NCBI GenBank assembly: GCA_030654835.1 | Contig: JAURWS010000033.1 | Coordinates: forward strand, 1 to 64,000 | Direction of reading: 5' to 3' | Length of the DNA stretch: 64,000 nt | Source: Gammaproteobacteria bacterium | GTDB taxonomy: Bacteria; Pseudomonadota; Gammaproteobacteria; Pseudomonadales; Pseudohongiellaceae | Translations under genes and position numbers: made by a program | Notes under the pieces: generated by a model | Database searches by the model: none | What the model was told of the DNA's origin: nothing | The model's input: the letters and a program-made list of their open reading frames with translations, nothing else | In this document: piece by piece, positions 35,876-43,376 of the stretch | How positions within the stretch are numbered: position 1 is the stretch's first letter | Layout: each line of letters opens with the position of its first letter

Positions 35876-36760
35876 TCAGTGTGTCTGGCCTTCTTCGGTC
35901 TGCTCGAACAAAAGCGCCAGCTCTCCCGGCCCGAAGTTGTACTCGGTGCCACAAAACTCGCAGCAGATTTCTACGCCGCCGCGCTCGGCAACCAACGCAT
36001 CGATCTCCTGTCGCCCCATCACCAGGAGTGCGCGGGCCGTGCGCTCGCGGGTGCAGCTGCACTTGAAGACCAGATCATGCGGCGCGAACACCCGCAGTTC
36101 CTCCTGATGATAGAGGCGATGCAGTATCTCGGCATTGGGCAGATCCAGCAGCTCGTCATCGGTGAGCGTGCGCGCCAGCGTGGAGTAGTGATCCCAATGC
36201 TGAGCGCGCACCTCGGGGTCCGTATGCAATTGCGCTGGCAACTGCTGCAGCAGCATGGCCGCGACGCCGTCACGATTGGTGGCAAAATAAAATTGCGTCC
36301 CCAACTGCTCCGACTGTCGGAAATACTCGTGCAGACATTCCGCCAGCGAGTTGCCCTCCAGGGTTACAACGCCCTGATAGGGCTCGCCCTTCCTGGTGTC
36401 GATAGTGATCACCAGCGTGCCATCGCGCAGCAGCTCGGTGAATTCGGCACTGGTCGGCACCACGTCATAGCGGGCGATGCCGCGCACCTCACCGTTGCTG
36501 GTGCATTCCGCCATCATCAGCGCTATCTGGCCCTTGCTGCGGACCTGCAGCACCAGACGTCCGTCGAACTTGATTGTCGTGCTCAGCAACACGCTGGCCG
36601 CCAGGAATTCCCCCAACAGCCTGGCGACGACCTCCGGATAGTTCTTGCCGTGGACCGTGTCGATATAGGCCTTGTTGAGTCTGACGAGCTCACCGCGAAT
36701 ATCCGCATTCTCGAAGATAAAGCGCTGGCTGCTGTCGTGGGCGTGTCCGGTTGTCGTCAT
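35876..36760 (-). CDS. hslO: Redox-regulated chaperone Hsp33
   Basis: Cytoplasmic holdase activated by oxidation, 294 residues. The C-terminal zinc switch has all four cysteines: C234 and C236 (FKCSC) and C267 and C270 (CEFCGTEYNF). The N-terminal chaperone fold is typical (RFIFENADIRGELVRLNKAY). Its start overlaps the end of trpEG by four bases, so the two are cotranslated, an unusual pairing. Expression therefore may fall under the trp leader control upstream. Confidence 0.95.
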   Translation of the reverse strand: MTTTGHAHDSSQRFIFENADIRGELVRLNKAYIDTVHGKNYPEVVARLLGEFLAASVLLSTTIKFDGRLVLQVRSKGQIALMMAECTSNGEVRGIARYDVVPTSAEFTELLRDGTLVITIDTRKGEPYQGVVTLEGNSLAECLHEYFRQSEQLGTQFYFATNRDGVAAMLLQQLPAQLHTDPEVRAQHWDHYSTLARTLTDDELLDLPNAEILHRLYHQEELRVFAPHDLVFKCSCTRERTARALLVMGRQEIDALVAERGGVEICCEFCGTEYNFGPGELALLFEQTEEGQTH

Positions 36761-39306
36761 GGTGTTATGCCTTGGTTCTGTCTACTTTGTTTCTGTTGCG
36801 GTTGGTGCAACCGTGCGAGCGCGCATTGTACAACATTGGCCACCAGACGCCGCCCGCACTCGTGCTCCAGACTGAGGATCGACTCCGGATGAAACTGCAC
36901 TGCCGTCCACGGCAGGGTGTCATGCTCCACGGCCATCACCACGCCGTCCTCCGTTTGCGCCGTCACTCGCAGGCTGGCTGGCAGGCGTCGCGCATGCAGG
37001 GAGTGGTAACGCCCGGCCGTGAAGCGCTCCGGCACGCCGCTGAACAGCGGGCTGTCTGTGTGGATCACCGTCGAGGGCTTGCCATGCATGGGGACCGTGA
37101 GCACACCCAGCTCGCCGCCGCAGTACTCGACCATCCCCTGCAGCCCGAGGCACACGCCGAACACCGGGATGCCCTGGGCTTCGCATAACGCCAGTGTGTC
37201 GTTGAGACCGAAGTCCTCGGGGCGGCCGGGGCCGGGGGAGAGGATCACGAGGTCGAAGGGAGACGGGGGCGGGAGCGGGAGCGGGCTTGTCGCGGGCAGG
37301 CCCGCTCCCACAGGGGGTTGCTGTGCATGTGGGAGCGTACCCGGAGGACATAAAGGCCCGTCCCGCGATTCCAGTAGCCTCTGGCGCGCGAGGGGCGCCC
37401 GTAACGTCTCCAACTGCACGCCATGCTCGCGAAAGTAGCTCGCGAGGTTGTGCACGAAGGAGTCCCGGTGATCGACCATCAGCACTCGCAGGCTGCTACC
37501 GTCGACTCGCAACTGTTCAGCCATGCTGACGTCGCTGCCTGGCAGCGTTCCCCGCACGGCTGCCAGCACCGCGCTAGCCTTCAGACGCGTCTCCGCCTCC
37601 TCCGCCTCGGGGTCGGAATCCATCAGCAGCGTCGCGCCAACTCGCACCTGCGCCTGGCCATTCTTGATGCGCGCCGCGCGCAGCGTCAGGCCCGTATTGA
37701 GGTTGCCGTCGAAACCAATGCAGCCGATGGCACCGCCGTACCACAGGCGCGGCGACTTCTCATGATCCTCGATGAACTGCATCGCCGCCTGTTTCGGCGC
37801 ACCAGTGACGGTCACGGCCCAGGTGTGGCTAAGGAAACCGTCCAGCGCGTCACACTCTGGCAGCAGCGTACCCTCGACATGATCGACGGTATGGATCAGC
37901 CGCGAATACAGCTCCACCTGCCGCCGCCCGATCACCCGCACACTGCCCGGCACGCAGACCCGGCTCTTGTCGTTGCGGTCCACATCCGTGCACATCGACA
38001 GCTCGGCCTCATCCTTGTCCGAATTGAGCAGCGTTTTGATCTGCCGCGCATCGGCGATGGCGTCGACGCCCCGGGCGATGGTGCCCGAGATCGGGCAGGT
38101 CTCGATGCGGCGCCCCCGCACCCGGACATACATCTCCGGCGAAGCAGCCAGCAGGTATTCCTGCTCGCCCAGATTCATCAGTGCGCCGTAGGGCGCCGGA
38201 TTGCGCTTCTGCAGGCGCTCGAACACCTCGGAGGGTTTGTCCTTGCAGGGTTCATGAAAGACCTGGCCGGGCACGACCTCGAACAGATCACCACGCCGGA
38301 AATAGTCCTGGGCACGCCGCACCACGTCAGCGTACTCACCACTGGCGTGATCGGTGGTGCTGCGATTGGTGGCAGCTTCACTACTGCCCGGTGGCGCACC
38401 AGGGGTGACGGAGGCGCTTATCGCGCGGCGGGTCTTTATGCCCTCCGGGTACGCTCCCACAGGCTGTGGCGGTGCCCCCGGCGTGAATGGCACGCTGCTG
38501 CCGATGCGGCGCAGGCCGCCGGTGGTGTTGAAAGTGTCGAGCGCCTCGTTGCCCGCACCCGCCCGCCGACAAACGAAGTCATAGCGATAGGTGCTGGCCG
38601 TGCCGGTGTGGTGATCGGCGACGACGATTTCGTCCGGCAGATACAGCACCAGATCGCGCGTGGCGGGGTCACGCTGCTGGCGCTTCAACACCGGTTCGAA
38701 CTGAAAAGCGAGGTCGTAGGCGAAGGCGCCGTAGAGACCGAGATAGGCGTCTCTGCTGCTGCCGAAATGCTGCACCAGCGCGCGCAGCACGCTGAAGACG
38801 CTGGGCTGGCGGCTGCGGGCTTCCTCCGCGAATTCCGTCGGCGTGCCGACGATCTGCACCGTCACCCGGGTGCGGGTGCTGTGCAACTCGGCCACCGCTG
38901 ACTTCTCAGTTGCGGTCGTGGCTGTCACGTCAGCAAGCGCTCGCAACACTTCGGACAGCAGAATCTCGCCGCGCGGATTCAACGCCTCGATGACCACAGT
39001 GCGATCCCGCGCCGTCACTACCAAGGGCGGATTGATGAAGCCGATATCCCAGCGGGTGTAGCGCCCCGGGTATTCGAACGACGAACTGAGCAGCACGCCG
39101 CGCTGGCTGTCGAGCTGGGAGCGCAAGCGGGCGATGGCCTGTCGGTAGTCATCCGGATGGTCACAGCGCTGGCTGAAATGCTGAATGGAACGCTGCACGC
39201 GCACGCCTCCAGCGGTGATGTAATGCATCTGTTCGAGCGGGCGGCCGCCGTCCATGCCGCTACTGGACGGATTGGTGGCGTGCTGTGCTTCATTGTTGGA
39301 GATCAT
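36757..39306 (-). CDS. trpEG: Fused anthranilate synthase TrpE-TrpG with in-frame repeat insertions
   Basis: Makes anthranilate from chorismate and glutamine, the first step of tryptophan synthesis. 849 residues. The TrpE half has the chorismate-site motifs LLAASPEMYVRV near 385, CPISGTIARG near 402 and WYGGAIGCIGFDGN near 520. The glutaminase half has SPGPGRPEDF near 690, the nucleophile segment GVCLGLQ near 716-722 and QFHPES near 803. It is longer than usual fused TrpEG proteins. Part of the excess is translated REP-like DNA at residues about 282-295 and 646-672. The second insertion lies inside the glutaminase domain. Upstream is a Trp-codon leader peptide and promoter. Confidence 0.95.
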   Translation of the reverse strand: MISNNEAQHATNPSSSGMDGGRPLEQMHYITAGGVRVQRSIQHFSQRCDHPDDYRQAIARLRSQLDSQRGVLLSSSFEYPGRYTRWDIGFINPPLVVTARDRTVVIEALNPRGEILLSEVLRALADVTATTATEKSAVAELHSTRTRVTVQIVGTPTEFAEEARSRQPSVFSVLRALVQHFGSSRDAYLGLYGAFAYDLAFQFEPVLKRQQRDPATRDLVLYLPDEIVVADHHTGTASTYRYDFVCRRAGAGNEALDTFNTTGGLRRIGSSVPFTPGAPPQPVGAYPEGIKTRRAISASVTPGAPPGSSEAATNRSTTDHASGEYADVVRRAQDYFRRGDLFEVVPGQVFHEPCKDKPSEVFERLQKRNPAPYGALMNLGEQEYLLAASPEMYVRVRGRRIETCPISGTIARGVDAIADARQIKTLLNSDKDEAELSMCTDVDRNDKSRVCVPGSVRVIGRRQVELYSRLIHTVDHVEGTLLPECDALDGFLSHTWAVTVTGAPKQAAMQFIEDHEKSPRLWYGGAIGCIGFDGNLNTGLTLRAARIKNGQAQVRVGATLLMDSDPEAEEAETRLKASAVLAAVRGTLPGSDVSMAEQLRVDGSSLRVLMVDHRDSFVHNLASYFREHGVQLETLRAPLARQRLLESRDGPLCPPGTLPHAQQPPVGAGLPATSPLPLPPPSPFDLVILSPGPGRPEDFGLNDTLALCEAQGIPVFGVCLGLQGMVEYCGGELGVLTVPMHGKPSTVIHTDSPLFSGVPERFTAGRYHSLHARRLPASLRVTAQTEDGVVMAVEHDTLPWTAVQFHPESILSLEHECGRRLVANVVQCALARLHQPQQKQSRQNQGITP
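37291..37313. repeat. Type A REP-like unit inside trpEG
   Basis: CGCGGGCAGGCCCGCTCCCA, followed by CAG, inside the glutaminase half of trpEG. On the coding strand it reads as part of PPVGAGLPATSP. It is bordered by a G-rich stretch (37264-37286). Together with the type B unit 15 bases away it expands the protein between the QLETLRAPLA segment and DLVILSPGPG. Confidence 0.88.
37329..37370. repeat. Type B repeat inside trpEG (first)
   Basis: Starts GTGGGAGCGTACCCGGAGGA, continues CATAAAGGCCCG and ends CCGCGATT. Shares the GTGGGAGCG head of type A but has its own CCCGGAGG..CATAAAG core. Two further copies occur at 38421-38461 and 59382-59423; all three lie within coding sequence and none has been seen between genes in this window. 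Confidence 0.85.
38421..38461. repeat. Type B repeat inside trpEG (second)
   Basis: Inverted relative to the first copy. On the coding strand it is read as PVGAYPEGIKTRRAI at about residues 282-296 of TrpEG. On both sides the protein has TPGAPP, encoded by DNA that differs only at third positions, so an old target duplication or chance similarity are both possible. Confidence 0.88.
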
Positions 39307-39434
39307 GGTCGAGTCCTCGTTGTTCCCGTTGGTATTCCCTGGGGCATGGCCTCCGGGATCGGGCGGACTCTTGGCTGGTCACTACGGATTCAGAACGGTG
39401 GGCATTCGTTGTTCTGAAAAGGTACTGCAGGTCG

Positions 39435-39458
39435 GGCCGCCGGATTCCAGGGGCGGCC
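39435..39458. promoter_or_regulatory. trp leader hairpin (possible attenuator arm)
   Basis: GGCCGCC and GGCGGCC (7-base perfect stem, 10-base loop) between the leader-peptide stop and trpEG. In the minus-strand transcript it follows the Trp-codon hairpin. The next U-run (four U) begins only 14 bases downstream, so it does not look like a canonical intrinsic terminator. It may sequester or pause rather than terminate. Confidence 0.5.
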
Positions 39459-39469
39459 ACAGGTTTTCG

Positions 39470-39538
39470 TCAGAAAATCCCTGGCTGGCAGCCCGATTGG
39501 GGCCACCAATAAAACGAATGACTGTTGGTGCCATTCAT
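39470..39538 (-). CDS. trpL: trp operon leader peptide
   Basis: Short reading frame of 22 residues (ATG 39538) ending FYWWPQSGCQPGIF, with two adjacent tryptophan codons (TGGTGG, complement of 39503-39508). An in-frame ATG at 39562 would give 30 residues. The Trp codons lie in the 5' arm of a nine-pair hairpin (39486-39508, with G-U pairs), and a second hairpin follows. This is the layout of ribosome-mediated trp attenuation, as known for trpE(G) in alphaproteobacteria and for the enteric trp operon. No good ribosome site is seen, so translation start is uncertain. Confidence 0.75.
   Translation of the reverse strand: MNGTNSHSFYWWPQSGCQPGIF
39486..39508 (-). promoter_or_regulatory. trp leader hairpin containing tandem Trp codons
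   Basis: In RNA sense UGGUGGCCC pairs with GGGCUGCCA (nine pairs counting two G-U) around a five-base loop. The two Trp codons form the start of the 5' arm, so a ribosome stalled there for lack of charged tRNA-Trp would open this stem and change downstream folding. Confidence 0.65.
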
Positions 39539-39571
39539 GAATATTTGCGTGGGAGTGTTCATAGGGCGGCG

Positions 39572-39600
39572 ATGATCTGCGCGAAAAGCGACCTTGTCAA
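39572..39600 (-). promoter_or_regulatory. Sigma70-type promoter of trpL-trpEG
   Basis: On the minus strand a perfect -35 TTGACA (39600-39595) and a -10-like GATCAT (39577-39572) are separated by exactly 17 bases. The predicted transcript starts near 39565, just before the upper ATG of the leader peptide (39562), and about 26 bases before the lower ATG (39538). Confidence 0.7.
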
Positions 39601-39732
39601 GCCAGCTCGACGCCGGATTATTCACGCACGCCGCGTGCGGGTATGGACTTTCGCAGCGATTCTGTCTATTTTCCTTTGCAATCGCGCCAATCGACGCTCC
39701 TTTTGTCCTATATGCCAGAGCAGACCGAAGCA

Positions 39733-40785
39733 ATGAAAAGATCTGTGAACCCTCTATTGAAATGCGCTTTCCGCTCCACCTTTGCTGTCAGCCTGCTGTT
39801 GCCACTGACCACTTTGCAGGCGCAGTCGCCAGACACCCCGGCCGGCTGGACCATGCCCCGCACCGAATATGGACACCCCAACCTGCAGGGCATGTGGGGC
39901 AATCGCACGCAGACGCCGATGGAGCGCCCCGAGGCGCTTGGCGAGCAGCGCATCTACACCGAGGCCGAGGCCCTGGCCATGGAGCAGTCACTGCATGCCA
40001 CCGAGGCGGGCAAACCCACCGTGCTGGACCCCAACCGTGAAGCTCCCGACGAAGGCCAGCGCATCGGTCAGGAAGCCGAGGCGGATTATTCCGACGTCGG
40101 CATGATCGTCACCCAGATCAACGGTGAGTACCGCACCTCTCTCGTTGTCGACCCGCCCAACGGTCGCTATCCCTTCGTCGAAGGTGGCCGCCAGAAAGAC
40201 ATCTACGGACAGTGGCGTGCCCAGGGCTTCGCCGAGTTCGACGGCCCGGAGATCCGCCCCGGCGGCGAGCGCTGCCTGCAGGCCATCGGCACCATGCCGC
40301 CGATGGCACTGCTGCCCTACAATTCCAACGTGCAGATAGTGCAGAACAAGGATTACGTGATGATCCTCGGCGAGATGGTGCACGACGCCCGCATCATCCG
40401 TCTGGATGGCGAGCATCAACCCTCGCACATGACAGTCTGGTTCGGCGACTCTGTCGGGCACTGGGAAGACGACACTCTGGTCGTCCATTCCACCAACTTC
40501 CACCCGCAGAACTCCAACAATCGCGGCATCTTCTCCCCGCTGATCGAGGTGGATGAACGCTTCACCATCGTCAACGACACCGAAATCTTCTACGCCTACA
40601 CCGTCACCGATCCAGAAATCTACACGCAGCCCTATACCGTGGAGATGAAGCTGTATCGCCTGCCGCCTGGCGAGACGATGTACGAATTTGCCTGCCACGA
40701 GGGTAATTATTCGATGGAGATCATCCTGCGCGGCGCCCGCCAGCAGGAACATGACGCACGACTTGCAGAGGAAGCAGCACAGTGA
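39733..40785 (+). CDS. Exported protein of unknown function, tandem paralog 1
   Basis: 350 residues from ATG 39733, with a signal peptide ending near TTLQAQ. Unknown function. Family-like blocks: GWTMPRTEYGHPNLQGMW near 39-56, NGEYRTSLVVDPPNGRYPF, QIVQNKDYVMILGEMVHDAR, WEDDTLVVHSTNFHP and a C-terminal ACHEGNYSMEIILRGAR. No enzyme motif recognised. The next gene is a paralog that overlaps it by four bases (GTGA). This family with the GHPNLQG motif is common and multi-copy in some marine gammaproteobacteria as far as I recall; the role is open. Confidence 0.8.
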   Translation: MKRSVNPLLKCAFRSTFAVSLLLPLTTLQAQSPDTPAGWTMPRTEYGHPNLQGMWGNRTQTPMERPEALGEQRIYTEAEALAMEQSLHATEAGKPTVLDPNREAPDEGQRIGQEAEADYSDVGMIVTQINGEYRTSLVVDPPNGRYPFVEGGRQKDIYGQWRAQGFAEFDGPEIRPGGERCLQAIGTMPPMALLPYNSNVQIVQNKDYVMILGEMVHDARIIRLDGEHQPSHMTVWFGDSVGHWEDDTLVVHSTNFHPQNSNNRGIFSPLIEVDERFTIVNDTEIFYAYTVTDPEIYTQPYTVEMKLYRLPPGETMYEFACHEGNYSMEIILRGARQQEHDARLAEEAAQ

Positions 40786-41780
40786 GAACAGCCTTGAGCC
40801 TGGCCATCGCGGCCGCTCTTCTGAATGTACCCCTCCCCACCCAGGCCTCCGAAGGCGGCACTGGCTGGGAGATGCCCCGCACTGAGTATGGCCACCCGAA
40901 CCTGCAGGGCTTCTGGACCAATACCACACTGACGCCCATTGAACGTCCCGTCGAACTGGGCGACCAAAAGGTCTATACCGAAACCGAAGCGCTGGAACTG
41001 GAGAATGCCGCTCATGCGTTCGAGCAACAGAAGGCCGAGCCGCTGGATGCCGACCGCGCACCACCGCCCGTCGGCGGCGCGATAGGGCAGGAAGCCGACA
41101 TCAACTTCAGCGACGTCTTCACCAACGTCCTCAAGGTGCGCGGCGAATACCGCACGTCGATGATCGTCGACCCGGCCAATGGCCGCTTCCCATTTCGCGA
41201 GGATGGCCGTAAACAGGACATCTACGCCAAGTGGACCGCCCTGGGGCTCGGCCCCTCCGACGGCCCCGAGGCGCGCACACCAGGCGACCGCTGCTTGTCA
41301 CGCGGCATGCCGCCGATGACGGTGACGCCCTACAACAACAACTACCAGATCGTGCAGAACAAGGACTATGTGATGTTGATGGGCGAGATGGTTCACGACG
41401 CGCGCATCATCCGTCTGGACAAGGAACATTTACCAGGCGACGGCAAGAACTGGCTGGGCGATTCCGTCGGCCGCTGGGAAGGCGACACGCTGGTGGTACA
41501 CACGAAGAATCTGCACCCCCAGCTGTCGCACTTCCGCCTGATATCCACCGACAAACTGGAACTGACCGAGCGGTTCGAAATCGTCTCGGAGCACGAGATT
41601 CTCTACACCGTCACGGTCACCGACCCAGCGGTCTACACGCAGCCCTTCACCGAGGAGATCACCCTCATGCGCAAGGCGCCTGAGGACCTCATCTACGAAT
41701 ACTCCTGCCACGAGGGCAACTACGGCCTGGAAGGCATTCTGGCCGGCGCCCGCCGCCAGGAATGGGATGCCCGCAACTGA
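40782..41780 (+). CDS. Exported protein of unknown function, tandem paralog 2
   Basis: 332 residues from GTG 40782, overlapping the previous gene by four bases. Signal peptide ending near TQASEG. Shares most blocks with paralog 1 in the same order: GWEMPRTEYGHPNLQGFW, RGEYRTSMIVDPANGRFPF, QIVQNKDYVMLMGEMVHDAR, WEGDTLVVHTKNLHP and SCHEGNYGLEGILAGAR. The pair arose by tandem duplication and has since diverged well over the N- and C-termini. Cotranslation suggests they act together, perhaps as a heteromer. A long REP inverted repeat follows the stop directly. Confidence 0.8.
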   Translation: MRTALSLAIAAALLNVPLPTQASEGGTGWEMPRTEYGHPNLQGFWTNTTLTPIERPVELGDQKVYTETEALELENAAHAFEQQKAEPLDADRAPPPVGGAIGQEADINFSDVFTNVLKVRGEYRTSMIVDPANGRFPFREDGRKQDIYAKWTALGLGPSDGPEARTPGDRCLSRGMPPMTVTPYNNNYQIVQNKDYVMLMGEMVHDARIIRLDKEHLPGDGKNWLGDSVGRWEGDTLVVHTKNLHPQLSHFRLISTDKLELTERFEIVSEHEILYTVTVTDPAVYTQPFTEEITLMRKAPEDLIYEYSCHEGNYGLEGILAGARRQEWDARN

Positions 41781-41782
41781 CC

Positions 41783-41865
41783 CTGTGTGGGAGCCTGCCT
41801 GCAGGCGATTTCCTGACCCAGGCACAGTGCCAAATCAAATCGCCTGCAGGCAGGCTCCCACACAG
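41783..41865. repeat. Long REP-like inverted repeat after paralog pair
   Basis: Two perfect 28-base arms (41783-41810 and 41838-41865) around a 27-base spacer, two bases after the stop of paralog 2. Arms start CTGTGTGGGAGCCTGCCTGC. A partial third unit (CAGGCTCCCACACAG, 41866-41880) follows. The hairpin would be very stable and may end or protect the transcript. Confidence 0.92.
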
Positions 41866-41990
41866 CCAGGCTCCCACACAGTCAGCGCACTGAAAAGCTG
41901 CAATAATTTGCCTTTGTGTTCCAGCGAACAGAACTGGCTCTTCGATACAGCTACCTTGGCCACAGTTACCCAATACCAAGGAGTCCATGT

Positions 41991-42377
41991 ATGAAAATTT
42001 CAAAACTGCTGAGAAAACCTGCTGTATTCGCCGTCGTTGTCGCGCTCTCAGCGGCTGGCATCCACGCTCCGGTCATGGCTGGCACAATTGATACGCCCGA
42101 AATTGCGATGCAGGCAGAACTGCAGATGCAGCGCGACGATGTTCGTTCCATAATGGCGCGTGCCGATGTACGCGATACGATGCTCGGTTATGGCGTCAGC
42201 GCGTCCGACATCGATACCCGCATCAACAACCTGACCGAAAGCGAACTGCTGCAGATTCAGAACCAGCTGGCACAACTTCCTGCCGGTGGTAGCGCCGTGG
42301 GCATCGTGCTGGGCATCATCCTGATCTTCGTCCTGCTGGACGTACTCGGCGCGACTGACGTATTCCCCAGAATCTGA
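41991..42377 (+). CDS. PA2779-family small membrane protein
   Basis: 128 residues, signal peptide or N-terminal helix (VFAVVVALSAAGIHAPVMAG), a helical middle (MQRDDVRSIMARADVRDTML) and a hydrophobic C-terminal helix (VGIVLGIILIFVLLDVLGAT). The start at ATG 41991 has AAGGAG seven bases before it. It shares its stop with the start of the next gene (one-base overlap). The pair corresponds to Pseudomonas aeruginosa PA2779/PA2778. Function unknown. Confidence 0.88.
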   Translation: MKISKLLRKPAVFAVVVALSAAGIHAPVMAGTIDTPEIAMQAELQMQRDDVRSIMARADVRDTMLGYGVSASDIDTRINNLTESELLQIQNQLAQLPAGGSAVGIVLGIILIFVLLDVLGATDVFPRI

Positions 42378-43336
42378 TGATCAAAAGGCGCTCCAATGTG
42401 TGTGTGAGGTTGCTGGTCGGCCTCACGTTCACTGCTCTGCTGAGCGCCTGTACTTCCGCTCCACAGTCTGCTGCCCTGCGGCAGCAGACTCCCCCAGAAT
42501 TCACGGCGCCTGTGTTACTTCGTCAGGTGCCTTTTTATCCCCAGGAGCTCTACCAGTGTGGCCCCGCCGCTCTGGCCACGCTGCTCGGTGCCAGCGGTGT
42601 CCAGGTGACACCCGAACAACTGGTGCCGCTAGTCTATGTACCGGAGCGTGAAGGTTCCTTTCAGGTGGAGATGGTCGCCACCACCCGCAGCCATGGACGC
42701 CTTGCCTATCGCATCGCGCCGACACTCGACGCCTTGTTGAGCGAAGTGGTGGCAGGCCATCCGGTGCTGGTGCTACAGAATCTCGCACTGGACATTTATC
42801 CACGCTGGCACTTTGCCGTCGTGAAGGGTTTCGACCTGGAGCGCCGCAAGCTGATCCTCAACTCCGGGCTCTACGAAGACTATGAAATCTCCACCGCCGT
42901 ATTCGAGCGCACCTGGGCGCGTGCCGATCATTGGGGCGTCCTCGCACTGGTCCCAGGCTCAATGCCTGCACAACCAGAGGCGGCACCCTACTTCAGCGCA
43001 CTAGCCGCCATCGAGCAGGATATCGCACCAGCACTAGTGAATCGCGCCTATGTCAGCGGTCTGCAGGCCTGGCCGACTGATCGCAATCTGCTGATGGGGT
43101 ATGGCAATCGCTTGTACGCGGAGAAGTATGCGGCGGCGGCCGCAATCCAGTTCGGCAAGGTCATCGCCCACTATCCCGACTATGCGCCCGCCCATAACAA
43201 TCTTGCCAACGTGCTGTTTGAACAAGGGCAGCAAGAACGGGCGCTCCTTCATGCCCAGGAGGCTGTGCGTCTTGGCGGAGATTACCTCGAAAACTATCGC
43301 GAAACCCTGCACATGATCGATCCAGGTGCCGAGTGA
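42377..43336 (+). CDS. PA2778-family lipoprotein with C39-like cysteine peptidase and TPR
   Basis: 319 residues. The lipobox LLSAC (21-25) makes it a likely lipoprotein. The peptidase domain follows, with the C39-like active-site start VPFYPQELYQCGPAALATLL (51-70; Cys61 nucleophile, Gln60) and the histidine in RWHFAVVKGFD near 143-153. C-terminal TPR-like helices begin near 240 (AAAIQFGKVIAHYPDYAPAHN). C39 peptidases process leader peptides of exported peptides; whether this one does is unknown. It starts on the stop codon of the PA2779-type gene. Confidence 0.88.
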   Translation: MIKRRSNVCVRLLVGLTFTALLSACTSAPQSAALRQQTPPEFTAPVLLRQVPFYPQELYQCGPAALATLLGASGVQVTPEQLVPLVYVPEREGSFQVEMVATTRSHGRLAYRIAPTLDALLSEVVAGHPVLVLQNLALDIYPRWHFAVVKGFDLERRKLILNSGLYEDYEISTAVFERTWARADHWGVLALVPGSMPAQPEAAPYFSALAAIEQDIAPALVNRAYVSGLQAWPTDRNLLMGYGNRLYAEKYAAAAAIQFGKVIAHYPDYAPAHNNLANVLFEQGQQERALLHAQEAVRLGGDYLENYRETLHMIDPGAE

Positions 43337-43376
43337 TTTGGACTAATCGCTCTCAATGAATTGAACCCGCATCAAC

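Noticed and set aside
34868-36892. Plus-strand open frame of 674 codons across ctaA and hslO
   Set aside because: It is out of frame with ctaA and opposite to hslO, both well-supported genes; its composition is that of a shadow frame.
38397-38490. TPGAPP peptide on both sides of the type B insertion as a target-site duplication
   Set aside because: The DNA of the two copies differs at most third positions, so a recent duplication is not supported; kept only as a note.
37423-38901. Plus-strand open frame of 492 codons opposite trpEG
   Set aside because: trpEG on the other strand has clear catalytic motifs and covers the interval; the antisense frame has no recognisable content or ribosome site.
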